A stretch of 48,495 bases of DNA from Gammaproteobacteria bacterium (GCA_028293765.1 JAQGOG010000211.1:1-48495), one strand, 5' to 3'; counted from the first letter of the stretch, positions 8,074 to 15,799 are shown. Numbers and translations: made by a program. The notes: generated by a model from the sequence alone, not told the origin.

Positions 8074-9735
8074 TTGCCAATTCCGACGCTTTCATCCCTC
8101 CCCAGCGTGAAAACGCCCATCCTCGAACAACGACGCAACGCCTTTGCCTTCTGGTTCGGCTGTGTGCTGGTCACCGCCGGTGTCATCCTGCATCTGCCGA
8201 TGTTCGTAATGGCCCGCGGCAGCGGTTTCGTGCTTGCCGGCATGCCGATGGACACCGGAATGCTGTTCGGCATGGCGGCCATCGTGGCGGGGATCGCCTT
8301 AGCAGGGTACGGGCTGCTGCCGAGGCAGCTGCCGCTCGGAGGCGCCGGACTGGATCTCGAGGCGTTCGCTCCGCCGGAGGATGCGCCATTGACGCGGGCG
8401 CACTGGGGCATGGCCGCGCTGCTCGGCCTCGCGCTCATCATCGACATCATGAAGCCCGCAACGCTCGGCTTTGTAACCCCCGGCATGCGCGCGGAATACG
8501 GGGTCGACCGCCAGACCGTCGCCTGGCTGCCCTTTGCCGCGCTTGGCGGCACGGTGGTGGGCTCCTTCGTCTGGGGTCTACTCGCCGACATCTACGGGCG
8601 GCGGGCGTCGATCCTGCTGTCCTCCGTCATGTTCATCGGGACGTCCATCTGCGGCGCGATGCCGGACTTCTGGTGGAACGTGGGGATGTGTTTCCTGATG
8701 GGTGCCGCGGCGGGCGGTATGTTGCCCGTCGCGTATGCATTGCTGGCCGAAATCATGCCCACACGACATCGCGGCTGGAGCCTGGTGCTGGTCGGTGGAA
8801 TCGGCGCGGTGGGCGGATTCTTCGCGGCCAGCTCGCTATCCGCATTGCTCCAGCCGGCCTTTGGCTGGCGCATCATGTGGTTCTTGAACCTGCCGACAGG
8901 CCTCATCCTCGTCGCCCTGAGTCCGTTTCTGCCGGAGTCCGCGCGGTTCCTGCAGCAGATGGGGCGCAGCGCGGAGGCGCGCGCCACGCTCGCCCGTTTT
9001 GGAGCGGTGTTGCGCTCCCGCGGCGACGATTCATCCAACGATGGATCTGCCGCACTGCTGGGCAACAGCCGGGCTCCGCTGCCGCCGGTAGGCCATGGTT
9101 TTCTGGGCATCACCGGTGCGCTCACGCTGACGGCGCTCGCGTGGGGGTTGGTGAACTTCGGTCTGCTGTTGTGGTTGCCGGCCGCCCTCGTTGCGGCGGG
9201 CCGCAGTGTTGCCGCATCCAGTGCGCTGATTGCGAAATCCACACTCATCGCGGCGCCGACCGTCGTGCTCTGCGCGTGGCTATTCAGCGTATGGAGCACG
9301 AAGTGGTCCCTCGCGCTCATGACGGCTGTCATGGTAGCGGGTCTGTTGGGATTGTCGCTGCAGGCCGGCGGCGCAGCGGCTCTGTCCAATCCGATCGTGC
9401 CGCTGGCGTTGGTTGTCGTGGGCTCGTGCGGGGTGATTTCGATTCTTCTGCCTTATGCAGCGGAGAATTACCCGTTGCGTATCCGCGGCCGGGCGACCGG
9501 CTGGGTCGCAGGTTGCAGCAAGCTCGGAGGACTGATTGCCCAGGGTCTGAGCGTTGCTGGCGCGGTACCCCAATTTGCAACCGCGGTGCTGGTGGTGGCG
9601 GTGCCGGCCGTGATCTCTGTCGTTCTGATCGCGATGTTCGGCCGCGAATCACGCGGCCGGGACCTGCGGGAGCTCGACGCCATCGCCGCTAGAAGTGCCA
9701 CGCCCGCCGCGCCTGAGGGGGCCGGCTCGATGTAA
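8074..9735 (+). CDS. MFS transporter (sugar/aromatic-acid/SV2-like branch)
   Basis: This is a protein of about 553 residues with two extra N-terminal hydrophobic segments, then a 12-helix major facilitator body. The loop 2-3 signature is visible as GLLADIYGRR, and an equivalent PESARFL segment after helix 6 resembles that of metabolite:H+ symporters and SV2-like carriers. A second RGRATG segment occurs in the C-terminal half. Substrate is not predictable. The start is uncertain: TTG 8074 has GGAGG 12 nt upstream, whereas GTG 8107 would shorten the protein by 11 residues but lacks a visible ribosome site. The gene is divergent from the spermidine-synthase-like gene, and the 187 bp between them should hold both promoters. 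It is followed 84 bp later by another MFS gene. Confidence 0.83.
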   Translation: MPIPTLSSLPSVKTPILEQRRNAFAFWFGCVLVTAGVILHLPMFVMARGSGFVLAGMPMDTGMLFGMAAIVAGIALAGYGLLPRQLPLGGAGLDLEAFAPPEDAPLTRAHWGMAALLGLALIIDIMKPATLGFVTPGMRAEYGVDRQTVAWLPFAALGGTVVGSFVWGLLADIYGRRASILLSSVMFIGTSICGAMPDFWWNVGMCFLMGAAAGGMLPVAYALLAEIMPTRHRGWSLVLVGGIGAVGGFFAASSLSALLQPAFGWRIMWFLNLPTGLILVALSPFLPESARFLQQMGRSAEARATLARFGAVLRSRGDDSSNDGSAALLGNSRAPLPPVGHGFLGITGALTLTALAWGLVNFGLLLWLPAALVAAGRSVAASSALIAKSTLIAAPTVVLCAWLFSVWSTKWSLALMTAVMVAGLLGLSLQAGGAAALSNPIVPLALVVVGSCGVISILLPYAAENYPLRIRGRATGWVAGCSKLGGLIAQGLSVAGAVPQFATAVLVVAVPAVISVVLIAMFGRESRGRDLRELDAIAARSATPAAPEGAGSM

Positions 9736-9819
9736 CGAACGCGGGCGAGCGAGAGCGGCGCGGGAAGGTAGAATGGAAAGCTTCGGAAACTAACGCGGCG
9801 TAAGTGGAGTACCGACACG

Positions 9820-11109
9820 ATGCAACCCGGAAAATCCGATGTACGAGCCGCGTTAGTGGCGGTCACCACCCTGTTTTTTGCGTGGGGCTTCATTACGGCC
9901 ATGATCGATCCGCTGATCCCGTCCGTACGGGCGATTTTCAGGCTCTCCTACGCGCAGTCGATGTTGACGCAATTCGCGTTCTTCCTGGCCTACGGCATCG
10001 TCTCCATGCCGGCGGCCGCCCTGGTGGCCCGGTTGGGATACGGGCGGTCGGTGATCTGTGCCCTGCTGGCCATGATCGCCGGCTGTCTGATCATTCCGCT
10101 TGCGACCAAAGTCGAGCATTATGAAGGGGTGCTGCTGGCCCTGTTCGTCATCGCCAGCGGCATTACCGTACTGCAGGTGGCCGCCAATCCGCTGGCGGCG
10201 GCACTCGGCCCTCCCGACCGGTCGCATTTCCGCCTGACCTTGTCGCAGGCTTTCAATTCGCTGGGCACGGTCATCGCGCCGTATCTGGGCTCGATGCTGA
10301 TGTTACGCGGCGGCGTGTTTGCCGCCGACGGCGGCGCGGCCAAGGCGGCGAACGCTGCTGATGCGGCGGCGGTGCGTGCCGTGTCGCTGCGGAACATCGA
10401 CACCTCTTTTCTCCTGATTGCCGGCATGATCGCCGTGCTCGTGCTGTTCATCTGGCGCTCCCAGCGACGCCTCACTGTCGCGCCGCCTCCGGCACAGGCG
10501 CATGACTCGGTATTCGCGGCGCTGCAGTCCCATTGGGCCGTGTTGGGCGCCGGTGCGATCTTTCTGTACGTCGGGGCGGAAGTCTCGATCGGCAGCACCC
10601 TCATCAACTTCCTGCACCAGCCGGACGTGCTCGGAGTATCGCTGGAAAGGGCGGGCAAACTGCTCAGTCTCTACTGGCTGGGCGCGATGGTAGGGCGTTT
10701 CGCGGGAAGCGCGCTGTTGACCCGTTTGCGTGCCGTCCGGCTCCTGAGCATCTTCGCGTTCGTTGCCGCTCTGCTGTGTCTGACAGTCAGCCAGGGGGCG
10801 GGCGTCCTCGCCGCGGGTTGCGCACTCGCGATCGGCTTATTCAACTCGATCATGTTTCCCAATATCTTCACACTCACGCTGGAGCGGAGCACTGCCTCGC
10901 CCGCTGCAACGTCGGGCCTGCTGTGCATGGCGATCGTCGGTGGCGCAGTACTGCCGCCCATCACGGGACTGATCGCTGACTCCGCGGGACTGCACACGGC
11001 TTTTCTGTTACCAATGGCCGCCTACGCGTTGATTTGCGTATTCGCGATAACAGCGGCGCGGGCGCGCGTTGCGCCTGTTGGTCAAACCGCCGGAGGCGTG
11101 GCGCATTGA
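9820..11109 (+). CDS. FHS-family sugar MFS transporter (FucP/GluP-like)
   Basis: This 429-residue protein has 12 predicted helices of the fucose:H+ symporter (FHS) subfamily. Diagnostic segments are the FFAWGFITAMIDPLIP N-terminal motif, QVAANPLAAALGPP, then LTLSQAFNSLGTVIAPYLGS, and AIGLFNSIMFPNIFTL in the second half. FHS carriers import fucose, glucose, galactose or related sugars with a proton. An alanine-rich insert (about residues 165-190) lies in the loop before helix 6. GGAG lies about 11 nt upstream of the ATG. It sits directly after another MFS gene in the same direction, but no sugar-processing enzymes are nearby, so the substrate stays open. Confidence 0.87.
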   Translation: MQPGKSDVRAALVAVTTLFFAWGFITAMIDPLIPSVRAIFRLSYAQSMLTQFAFFLAYGIVSMPAAALVARLGYGRSVICALLAMIAGCLIIPLATKVEHYEGVLLALFVIASGITVLQVAANPLAAALGPPDRSHFRLTLSQAFNSLGTVIAPYLGSMLMLRGGVFAADGGAAKAANAADAAAVRAVSLRNIDTSFLLIAGMIAVLVLFIWRSQRRLTVAPPPAQAHDSVFAALQSHWAVLGAGAIFLYVGAEVSIGSTLINFLHQPDVLGVSLERAGKLLSLYWLGAMVGRFAGSALLTRLRAVRLLSIFAFVAALLCLTVSQGAGVLAAGCALAIGLFNSIMFPNIFTLTLERSTASPAATSGLLCMAIVGGAVLPPITGLIADSAGLHTAFLLPMAAYALICVFAITAARARVAPVGQTAGGVAH

Positions 11110-11191
11110 TGCAATCGCGGTGCCTGCATCGCGGCGATCGCTCAAAAGTCCGGGGTGTTGGTTTGGACGCCTCGCGGGAGGCGCGGCCGCG

Positions 11192-11578
11192 TCACTTGTA
11201 CGGTGCGGGCGTCGCGGCAGAGAGCAGGGCGATTTCGCGCCAGTGGTCCTGCGCGCTGGGAGGCTCGAGGCCGGGGAAGTAGGTGCCCAGACAGGTGTCC
11301 TGGGTATAGAGCGAGCCTTCGGCGGCTCGTACGAAATCGTAGGGACCGGTCTGCGCCATGCCGCCGGCGCCGGTCTTCACTCGAAGGTACACCGGACCTT
11401 CGCAATCGAAGGAGCGGAAGCGTCGCGAGCCGAGCAGCCAACAATGATCCGCGTATACCGCGGCGACCGTGTTGTCAGGCCCGCGCAGTGTGGCGTCTTC
11501 GCAGATACGGAAATAGGCGGCGCGAGTCAGCACCATGGCCGCTTCGCCGTGAAGCGCTCGAAAGGTGAGTCTGAGCAT
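11192..11578 (-). CDS. hypothetical protein, 128 residues
   Basis: This is a compact protein of mixed composition with no signal peptide, membrane helix or metal-binding cluster. It has regular high-GC codon use and a natural-looking hydrophobic pattern; recognisable pieces are YADHCWLLGSRRFRSFDCEG and YTQDTCLGTYFPGLEPPSAQ. I do not recognise a family. GAGG occurs about 10 nt before the ATG. It converges on the FHS transporter gene 83 bp away and lies downstream of the RRM gene on the same strand, separated from it by a strong hairpin, so it is probably a separate transcription unit. Confidence 0.55.
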   Translation of the reverse strand: MLRLTFRALHGEAAMVLTRAAYFRICEDATLRGPDNTVAAVYADHCWLLGSRRFRSFDCEGPVYLRVKTGAGGMAQTGPYDFVRAAEGSLYTQDTCLGTYFPGLEPPSAQDHWREIALLSAATPAPYK

Positions 11579-11650
11579 GCTCGAGCGGCCTCATTAAGGA
11601 CGCGCAGGTCCAGCCAGCGCTGACCAACGGCCTAGCGACGAGCGAGTCGC

Positions 11651-11683
11651 ATGGGCTCCGGCAGCAGTGCCGCCGGAGCCCAT
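11651..11683 (-). terminator. strong hairpin downstream of the RRM gene
   Basis: A perfect 12-bp inverted repeat (ATGGGCTCCGGC ... GCCGGAGCCCAT) encloses a 9-nt loop, starting 20 bp after the stop of the RRM gene on the minus strand. No strong U-tract follows on either strand, so it could be an imperfect intrinsic terminator or a 3'-end stabiliser. Confidence 0.55.
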
Positions 11684-11703
11684 ACTTTCAACTTAAAACA
11701 GGA

Positions 11704-12009
11704 TCAGTAACGACGTCCGCCGCCGCCACCAGGTCCGCGGCCGCCGCCACCGCCGCCGCCACCGCTCTCACGAGCCTTGGCTTCGTTGACCTTGAGCGCA
11801 CGGCCCTCAAAGTCCTTACCATCGAGCGCCTGCATGGCGCGCGAAGCATCTGCGTTCGACATTTCGACGAATCCGAACCCACGCGGGCGCCCGGTATCAC
11901 GGTCGGTGATGAGCGCCAGCGACTCGACGGTGCCGTGCGGAGCGAACAGCGCTCGCACAGAATCTTCGGTCGCGGTGAAGGGTAGATTGCCGACAAATAG
12001 TTTGGTCAC
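11704..12009 (-). CDS. single-RRM glycine-rich RNA-binding protein
   Basis: This 101-residue protein consists of one RNA recognition motif and a glycine-rich tail. RNP2 is LFVGNL (residues 4-9) and RNP1 is RGFGFVEM (residues 43-50), with the aromatic residues needed for stacking on RNA. The tail (from about residue 82) is almost pure Gly/Arg and ends GGGGGRRY, like the cold-inducible RNA-binding proteins of cyanobacteria and proteobacteria. Such proteins act as RNA chaperones, often under cold stress. The start is GTG 12009, because no ATG lies upstream in frame and the family begins exactly here. A long, structured leader lies upstream. Confidence 0.93.
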   Translation of the reverse strand: MTKLFVGNLPFTATEDSVRALFAPHGTVESLALITDRDTGRPRGFGFVEMSNADASRAMQALDGKDFEGRALKVNEAKARESGGGGGGGGRGPGGGGGRRY

Positions 12010-12306
12010 TGCACGTACTCACTTAGAACAGAACAATTGGCAGTACGAGGCTGCCTCCCCGGATCGGGATTCTTTTGAGGTGGCAGGCTTTGGCAGGAAG
12101 ACACACCGGTGAGGCGGACGCGGGCCAGAGTTAGACAGAACGAAAGATCACGAACCGGCGGCCACCTTACAGCAATCTCCCGCATCGTGCTCAAGTTTCG
12201 TCGAAAGAGCCCGTATCGGTGCAACAACGATTGCGTCGCGCGGCGAGAAAGCGCACTGTGGGGCCGTATACACGGCGGGGCGCATGAAGCTGGAGCTTAG
12301 TACGCG
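12010..12306. promoter_or_regulatory. divergent regulatory region and RRM-gene leader
   Basis: These 297 bp separate the divergent RRM gene and the 139-residue gene. On the minus strand the RRM leader contains a direct repeat of CCTGCC and a small hairpin (GGCAG/CTGCC, 12039-12055). A T-rich run follows, about 25 nt before the GTG start. This could be a thermo- or attenuation-type leader but may be chance. No clear sigma-70 boxes could be fixed. Confidence 0.35.
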
Positions 12307-12726
12307 ATGAATCTCAGTCTGGTCGATGCTTTTGGTAAATTCGGCGCGAAGCCGACAAATCGGTTGCGGGCGCTGTCCGCCATGGCGGCCGATGGTGCGA
12401 TGGTTCTCAACTGTGCACAGCCGCAATTCGGACACCCGGCCAAGGGAGTCCTGCGTTACGAGGACAAGCTCTCGCGTGAATCGCCCGATTCCAAGCTCAC
12501 GGAGCTCCTGGGGCAGCACCTCGCGCTGGCCCGCGACGGGGAATTGCCGATCCGGATGATCGTGACGACGCTGCCTCCTGCCGGCAGCGCGAAAACCGCC
12601 CGGAGCTTTCACGTGCGTCCCGATCTCATCGGAAAATTGGTCTCGTTCGACGGCGACCACTACATCATCGACTTCACTCGCTTGGTAGAGCCGCCAGAGA
12701 TGGCAACGGCAGGCCGTCGGAAGTGA
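12307..12726 (+). CDS. hypothetical protein, 139 residues
   Basis: This soluble, mixed alpha/beta-looking protein shows natural protein composition and regular third-position GC. The N-terminal segment SLVDAFGKFGAKPTNRLRAL and the C-terminal FHVRPDLIGKLVSFDGDHYI give it character. I know this only as an uncharacterised gammaproteobacterial protein, and no catalytic motif is visible. GGAG lies 11 nt before the ATG. It ends 20 bp before a perfect hairpin shared with the converging gene. Confidence 0.65.
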   Translation: MNLSLVDAFGKFGAKPTNRLRALSAMAADGAMVLNCAQPQFGHPAKGVLRYEDKLSRESPDSKLTELLGQHLALARDGELPIRMIVTTLPPAGSAKTARSFHVRPDLIGKLVSFDGDHYIIDFTRLVEPPEMATAGRRK

Positions 12727-12745
12727 CGGCCGCTTAGACGCCGCT

Positions 12746-12769
12746 CAGGAGCCTGTCTGCAGGCTCCTG
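12746..12769. terminator. bidirectional hairpin between converging genes
   Basis: A perfect 10-bp stem (CAGGAGCCTG/CAGGCTCCTG) with a TCTG tetraloop lies 20 bp after the stop of the 139-residue gene and 5 bp beyond the stop of the converging 132-residue gene. It is well placed to end transcription from both sides. There is no clear T-tract. Confidence 0.6.
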
Positions 12770-12774
12770 GCCTG

Positions 12775-13173
12775 CTAGGGCCGAAACTCGGCCGTGAGCT
12801 TGTAATCCAGATGCAGGCTGCACGTCTGCTTGCTGGCATGGTCGCGTGCCCGCAGGCCGACGCAGTCGAGCGCCCCCTCGGTGAGATGCACCGCTCCGCC
12901 CAACGCCGCAGTCGCGATGGCGCTGAGGTCGAAGTGACCGTCGCAATCCGCATAAGGGCACGGAAAACCAAAGAACGCCCGTGCGGGCGGATGCAACACG
13001 TGCGATTGGGATGCTGGCGTGGTCGGGCCCGTACCATGGAAGGTGAGGTCGACACGCAACTGCGCGACCTTCGGAAACGCGGAGCGCAGTGTCTGCGCAG
13101 CGTTGCGATCGCGACGCCAACGCTCACGCCGTTCCTGCCTCGCGGCCTCCGGACTCAACGGGGAAAGTCTCAT
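12775..13173 (-). CDS. hypothetical cysteine-containing protein (possible metal site)
   Basis: This 132-residue protein has a basic N-terminal helix and a central CPYADCDGHFDL segment (C72, C77, H80). Further Cys/His positions are near the end (C104, C118, H121). The spacing suggests a zinc-binding fold, but no named family was recognised. Its ATG overlaps the TGA of the upstream 60-residue gene (ATGA, 13170-13173), so the two are translationally coupled and probably work together or share expression level. Confidence 0.6.
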   Translation of the reverse strand: MRLSPLSPEAARQERRERWRRDRNAAQTLRSAFPKVAQLRVDLTFHGTGPTTPASQSHVLHPPARAFFGFPCPYADCDGHFDLSAIATAALGGAVHLTEGALDCVGLRARDHASKQTCSLHLDYKLTAEFRP

Positions 13174-13352
13174 TTGCCGCTCAATGAGTTGGGATCCTGC
13201 GGGGCGATTCCATCGAGCGCTGCCGCGGGCTCGACGTTGTCCGTAGCAGTGGGCTCACGGGCCGCCGCACGCTTTTGCTGCTTCTCCTGCTGCTTGGTCT
13301 TCCGTGCAAGTTCTTTCTGCCTTCTGGCGTGATGATAATTCGGCTTGGCCAA
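13170..13352 (-). CDS. small lysine-rich hypothetical protein, TTG start
   Basis: This 60-residue protein begins (M)AKPNYHHARRQKELARKTKQ, a pattern seen in a family of tiny, highly basic, uncharacterised proteobacterial proteins. The start is read as TTG 13352 because GGAGG stands 5 nt before it. The longer open frame upstream to 13421 adds 23 residues not typical of the family. The C-terminal half is acidic and Pro/Ala-rich. It is the first gene of a two-gene unit with the cysteine-containing protein, with a 4-bp overlap, and diverges from the DUF4279 gene 68 bp away. Confidence 0.65.
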   Translation of the reverse strand: MAKPNYHHARRQKELARKTKQQEKQQKRAAAREPTATDNVEPAAALDGIAPQDPNSLSGK

Positions 13353-13420
13353 AGGGACCTCCGAGTATGGATGTGTTCCACTGTACTCCACAATGTGTCC
13401 TACCATCGAAGTAATTCCCA

Positions 13421-13858
13421 ATGAATGCCTATGAATTCACGCTGTCTTTGCGCATTCGGCACCCAAGTGTCGATCCCGCCGAGATCACTCACGCGCTGGC
13501 GATCGAGCCGCAGCACACGTGGAAAGCCGGTGAGCCTCGCCGTGGTCCCGCGGACGAAACACTCGCGGGCGTGTATCGCGAGAGTTACTGGATGGGGCGG
13601 CTAACAGAAGGCCCGCAGCTGTCTTCGGACAGCGTGACGGTTGAAGGAGCGTTCCTGGAAACGCTGGTGCAATTACGGCGCGTCGAGCCGTTTCTGGCGA
13701 TCATTCGCGAGGGCGGTGGAGAAGCCGAGTTCCACGTCAGCCTGTATGCACGGGAGAGTTTTCGCCTCGAGTTGGCGTCGAGCCTGCTGTCAGTGTTGGG
13801 TCGCCTCGGGGTGGCCGTCGCGTTCGACGTGTACGCACAACCGCACGATCCTGCCTGA
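13421..13858 (+). CDS. DUF4279 family protein
   Basis: This 145-residue protein follows the DUF4279 pattern: an N-terminal beta strand (YEFTLSLRIRHP), then a segment on partner length and hydration (EITHALAIEPQHTWKAGEPR). The middle has YRESYWMGRLTEGP and the C-terminal helical part LASSLLSVLGRLGVAVAFDV. The family is small, cytosolic and of unknown function, and is often found near toxin-immunity or mobile loci. Only a weak GAAG precedes the ATG. It stands alone on the plus strand among small minus-strand genes. Confidence 0.75.
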   Translation: MNAYEFTLSLRIRHPSVDPAEITHALAIEPQHTWKAGEPRRGPADETLAGVYRESYWMGRLTEGPQLSSDSVTVEGAFLETLVQLRRVEPFLAIIREGGGEAEFHVSLYARESFRLELASSLLSVLGRLGVAVAFDVYAQPHDPA

Positions 13859-13889
13859 TTCTGAGGAACCGCCGACCCCGGAAAATGGG

Positions 13890-14039
13890 TCAGCGCGCCC
13901 GTCCGTGTGTCCCGAGCTGCCGCTTCAGGGACGCAATCTGGGCTCTCAGGCCCGCGTTTTCGTTCTTCGAGTCGCTCCAGCGCTTGGCCAGGTAGAGCGC
14001 CACTGCTGCCAGACATGCAATGAGTGTCGTGACGAGCAT
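13890..14039 (-). CDS. 49-residue membrane-anchored small protein
   Basis: This small protein begins MLVTTLIACLAAVALYLAKR, one N-terminal transmembrane helix. A short predicted amphipathic coiled coil follows (ENAGLRAQIASLKRQL) before a basic tail. It starts 3 nt after the TAG of the upstream cysteine-rich gene, so the two are almost certainly co-translated. Hydrophobicity, heptad-like spacing and position make it convincing despite its size. Function is unknown; similar architectures act as scaffolds or regulators of membrane complexes, which is only inference here. Confidence 0.6.
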   Translation of the reverse strand: MLVTTLIACLAAVALYLAKRWSDSKNENAGLRAQIASLKRQLGTHGRAR

Positions 14040-14042
14040 CGC

Positions 14043-14309
14043 CTACTTCGGCGCGCTGTCGGACGGTTCCGGCGTGCCCGCCGGCTGCGGTCTGGCGGGT
14101 ACGAGGGTGATTCCGCGAGCAGGAGGCGCTGGCAGCGGCCCGGACTCATGAGCCGCGAACGCTCTCAGGCAGGCAGGTGAGCACACTATCGCCGGGGGGT
14201 CCTGGTCGTCCATGGCGCCGAGATTCGGATGCCGGCTGATCTGGTAGTGCGCTTTCGGTCGCCGGCCATCCTCATGACCGATGTCGCATTCGCAGACATC
14301 GCACGTCAT
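14043..14309 (-). CDS. small putative zinc-binding protein (CxxC...CxxxC)
   Basis: This 88-residue protein begins MTCDVCECDIGHEDGRRPKA, giving paired cysteines, and has a second pair in IVCSPACLRAF. The four cysteines are spaced like a treble-clef or zinc-ribbon knuckle. The C-terminus is Pro-rich and probably disordered. The start at ATG 14309 has AGGA about 10 nt upstream; an in-frame ATG at 14360 would add 17 less convincing residues. It heads a two-gene unit with the 49-residue membrane protein. No family was identified. Confidence 0.55.
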   Translation of the reverse strand: MTCDVCECDIGHEDGRRPKAHYQISRHPNLGAMDDQDPPAIVCSPACLRAFAAHESGPLPAPPARGITLVPARPQPAGTPEPSDSAPK

Positions 14310-14536
14310 TACGACGATTTCCTGCGGAGGATGGAAGGTTGCGGTTTTGCGCCAGGCCATGAACCCAAACTACAGCAGTGGGGGTCGGGACGCTTGGCAT
14401 TCGTAACCCCCTGATTTGACGTGCCTGCGAAAGGACGCAGGAGACCTCCATCCGGGCGCAACTTCAGCTTCGCCGACGCCACGCGGGCGGCTTTCGGGCT
14501 CGCCGCCGCAGCCGCTGTCCGCTGCGGTGTCAACAG

Positions 14537-14773
14537 TCAGCTGTCGTCGTGTTGCAGGGCTTCGCGCTCCAGCTCTTTGACGAAATCGCGGATTTCCGGG
14601 CGCGTGCACAGGTCGCGTTCCAGCAGTGTCCTCAACAGGGTCTCCAGATGCACGCGCATCGCCACCGCGAGCATCGTAGGCGGGTAGCGCCCGAGCGTTG
14701 CGACGAAATCGTTGATCTCGTCCAGGCATTCTTCGATCGTTCCATCGTCCGCTGTTGGATTCTGCAGTGCCAT
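14537..14773 (-). CDS. small all-helical hypothetical protein
   Basis: This 78-residue protein is predicted to be entirely helical (ECLDEINDFVATLGRYPPTM, then LAVAMRVHLETLLRTLLERD) with an acidic end. Amphipathic periodicity suggests a helical bundle or dimer. ATG 14773 follows a CAGG ribosome-site-like sequence by about 10 nt; TTG 14782 is an alternative. I do not recognise the family. Between this gene and the upstream end of the zinc-type gene (14310-14536) I see no convincing gene. Confidence 0.6.
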   Translation of the reverse strand: MALQNPTADDGTIEECLDEINDFVATLGRYPPTMLAVAMRVHLETLLRTLLERDLCTRPEIRDFVKELEREALQHDDS

Positions 14774-14963
14774 CGCCGCCAACCTGAGCCTGAAGGGGTG
14801 AAGCGACGATACACGATTTCAGCCCGTCGGGGCGCCGCCGCGCTGCGTTTCGCATTTCTAGACAAACACGCAGGCTAACGGGATTCTCTTCTCACCCCGC
14901 CTCATTAGACTGGCTCGCGAGGATTGCTCATTTTCCAACATCACTCGTCGAGGAGCATTGTGC

Positions 14964-15416
14964 ATGAACAGTTTCACGCTGACCGCCGTCGGCAATCTCG
15001 CCCGTAACCCCGAGCTCGTCGCCAAGGGCGACACGGCCTACACGCGCTTTTGCCTCGTAGGCAACGATTATGCAGGCAAGGACGATGAGGGCGCGGCGCG
15101 CGAAATCGTGACGAGCCTGTGGTTCGTGGCCTTCGGGGCCCTGGGTGAGGCCATCGCCAGAAATTCCCGCAAGGGAGATCAGTTGATCATCGAGGCGCGG
15201 GTGCGCGCCAGCAACTGGACCGACAAGCAGGGGGAGAAGCAATACGACCACTCGTTCGTCGTACAGGGATTCCGATTCGGCGCGCCCGGAAAGACGAAGC
15301 GCGAAGAGCGTGAGGCGCGGCGGGAAGGGGAGTCCCAGAGAGACGACGGTGGGGACACCAATGGAGATGCTGCCGCCAGAGATTCGCGCAAGTCGACCTC
15401 GGTGGCCGCGACCTGA
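14964..15416 (+). CDS. ssb: single-stranded DNA-binding protein (element-type SSB)
   Basis: This 150-residue protein has an OB-fold SSB N-terminus (MNSFTLTAVGNLARNPELVA, then FCLVGNDYAG and a TSLWFVAFGALGEAIARNSR strand-helix). The QLIIEARVRASNWTDKQGEK segment matches the usual SSB strand 4 region. The C-terminal 45 residues are highly charged and end SRKSTSVAAT, so the acidic DDDIPF-type tip that recruits host replication proteins is missing. SSBs of this kind are common passengers of conjugative plasmids and ICEs, where they coat the transferred strand. The start is ATG 14964, with GAGGAG 7 nt upstream. It leads the conjugation module, 65 bp before virB2. Confidence 0.85.
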   Translation: MNSFTLTAVGNLARNPELVAKGDTAYTRFCLVGNDYAGKDDEGAAREIVTSLWFVAFGALGEAIARNSRKGDQLIIEARVRASNWTDKQGEKQYDHSFVVQGFRFGAPGKTKREEREARREGESQRDDGGDTNGDAAARDSRKSTSVAAT

Positions 15417-15481
15417 CCGCCGACTTACGACAGGGGAAGCTAAGGAAATGTCGTGGCGGCTATTGCCAGGGAGTAAGGCAC

Positions 15482-15790
15482 GTGATCAAACCAACTCGCT
15501 TCAATCCAATCGCTGTTGCACTCCATGCGGCAGCCGCCGCAATCGTTCTGAGCAGGACCGATGCGGTGCTCGCGCAGGCCTCGCCTTTCATGACGGGAGC
15601 CACCGCGCTGCAGTCCAACATCCTCGCATGGCTCACGCCGATCGCCATCATTCTCGTCATGGTCCTCGGGGCCATGGCGATGGCGGCGCGCATGTCGTGG
15701 GGATGGTGCCTGGGCGCGATCCTTGGGATCGCGGTGGCGTTCGGTGCGCCGCAGATCGTGGCCTGGGTGCGCGGGATGTTCGGAGTCTGA
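15482..15790 (+). CDS. virB2: VirB2/TrbC family conjugative pilin
   Basis: This 102-residue prepilin has a long signal peptide, probably cut at AQA|SPF near residue 33. Two hydrophobic segments follow (ILAWLTPIAIILVMVLGAMA and CLGAILGIAVAFGAPQIVAW) joined by a short basic loop (ARMSWGW), the usual VirB2 hairpin. It would be polymerised into the T-pilus or conjugative pilus. The GTG start at 15482 has GGGAG about 8 nt upstream. virB3 follows after 9 bp, as in canonical virB operons. Confidence 0.88.
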   Translation: MIKPTRFNPIAVALHAAAAAIVLSRTDAVLAQASPFMTGATALQSNILAWLTPIAIILVMVLGAMAMAARMSWGWCLGAILGIAVAFGAPQIVAWVRGMFGV

Positions 15791-15799
15791 GAGGCGGCC

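Noticed and set aside
8040-9692. Second plus-strand frame (550 codons) inside the first MFS gene
   Set aside because: It is Arg/Gly/Ala-rich and lacks hydrophobic helices; the other plus frame is a clear 12-helix transporter.
14309-14533. Minus-strand frame with TTG start just after the 78-residue gene
   Set aside because: The first 35 codons are Ala/Lys/Arg-rich and slightly nucleoid-protein-like, but no ribosome site or family pattern is present and the rest is Ser/Pro/Arg-rich.
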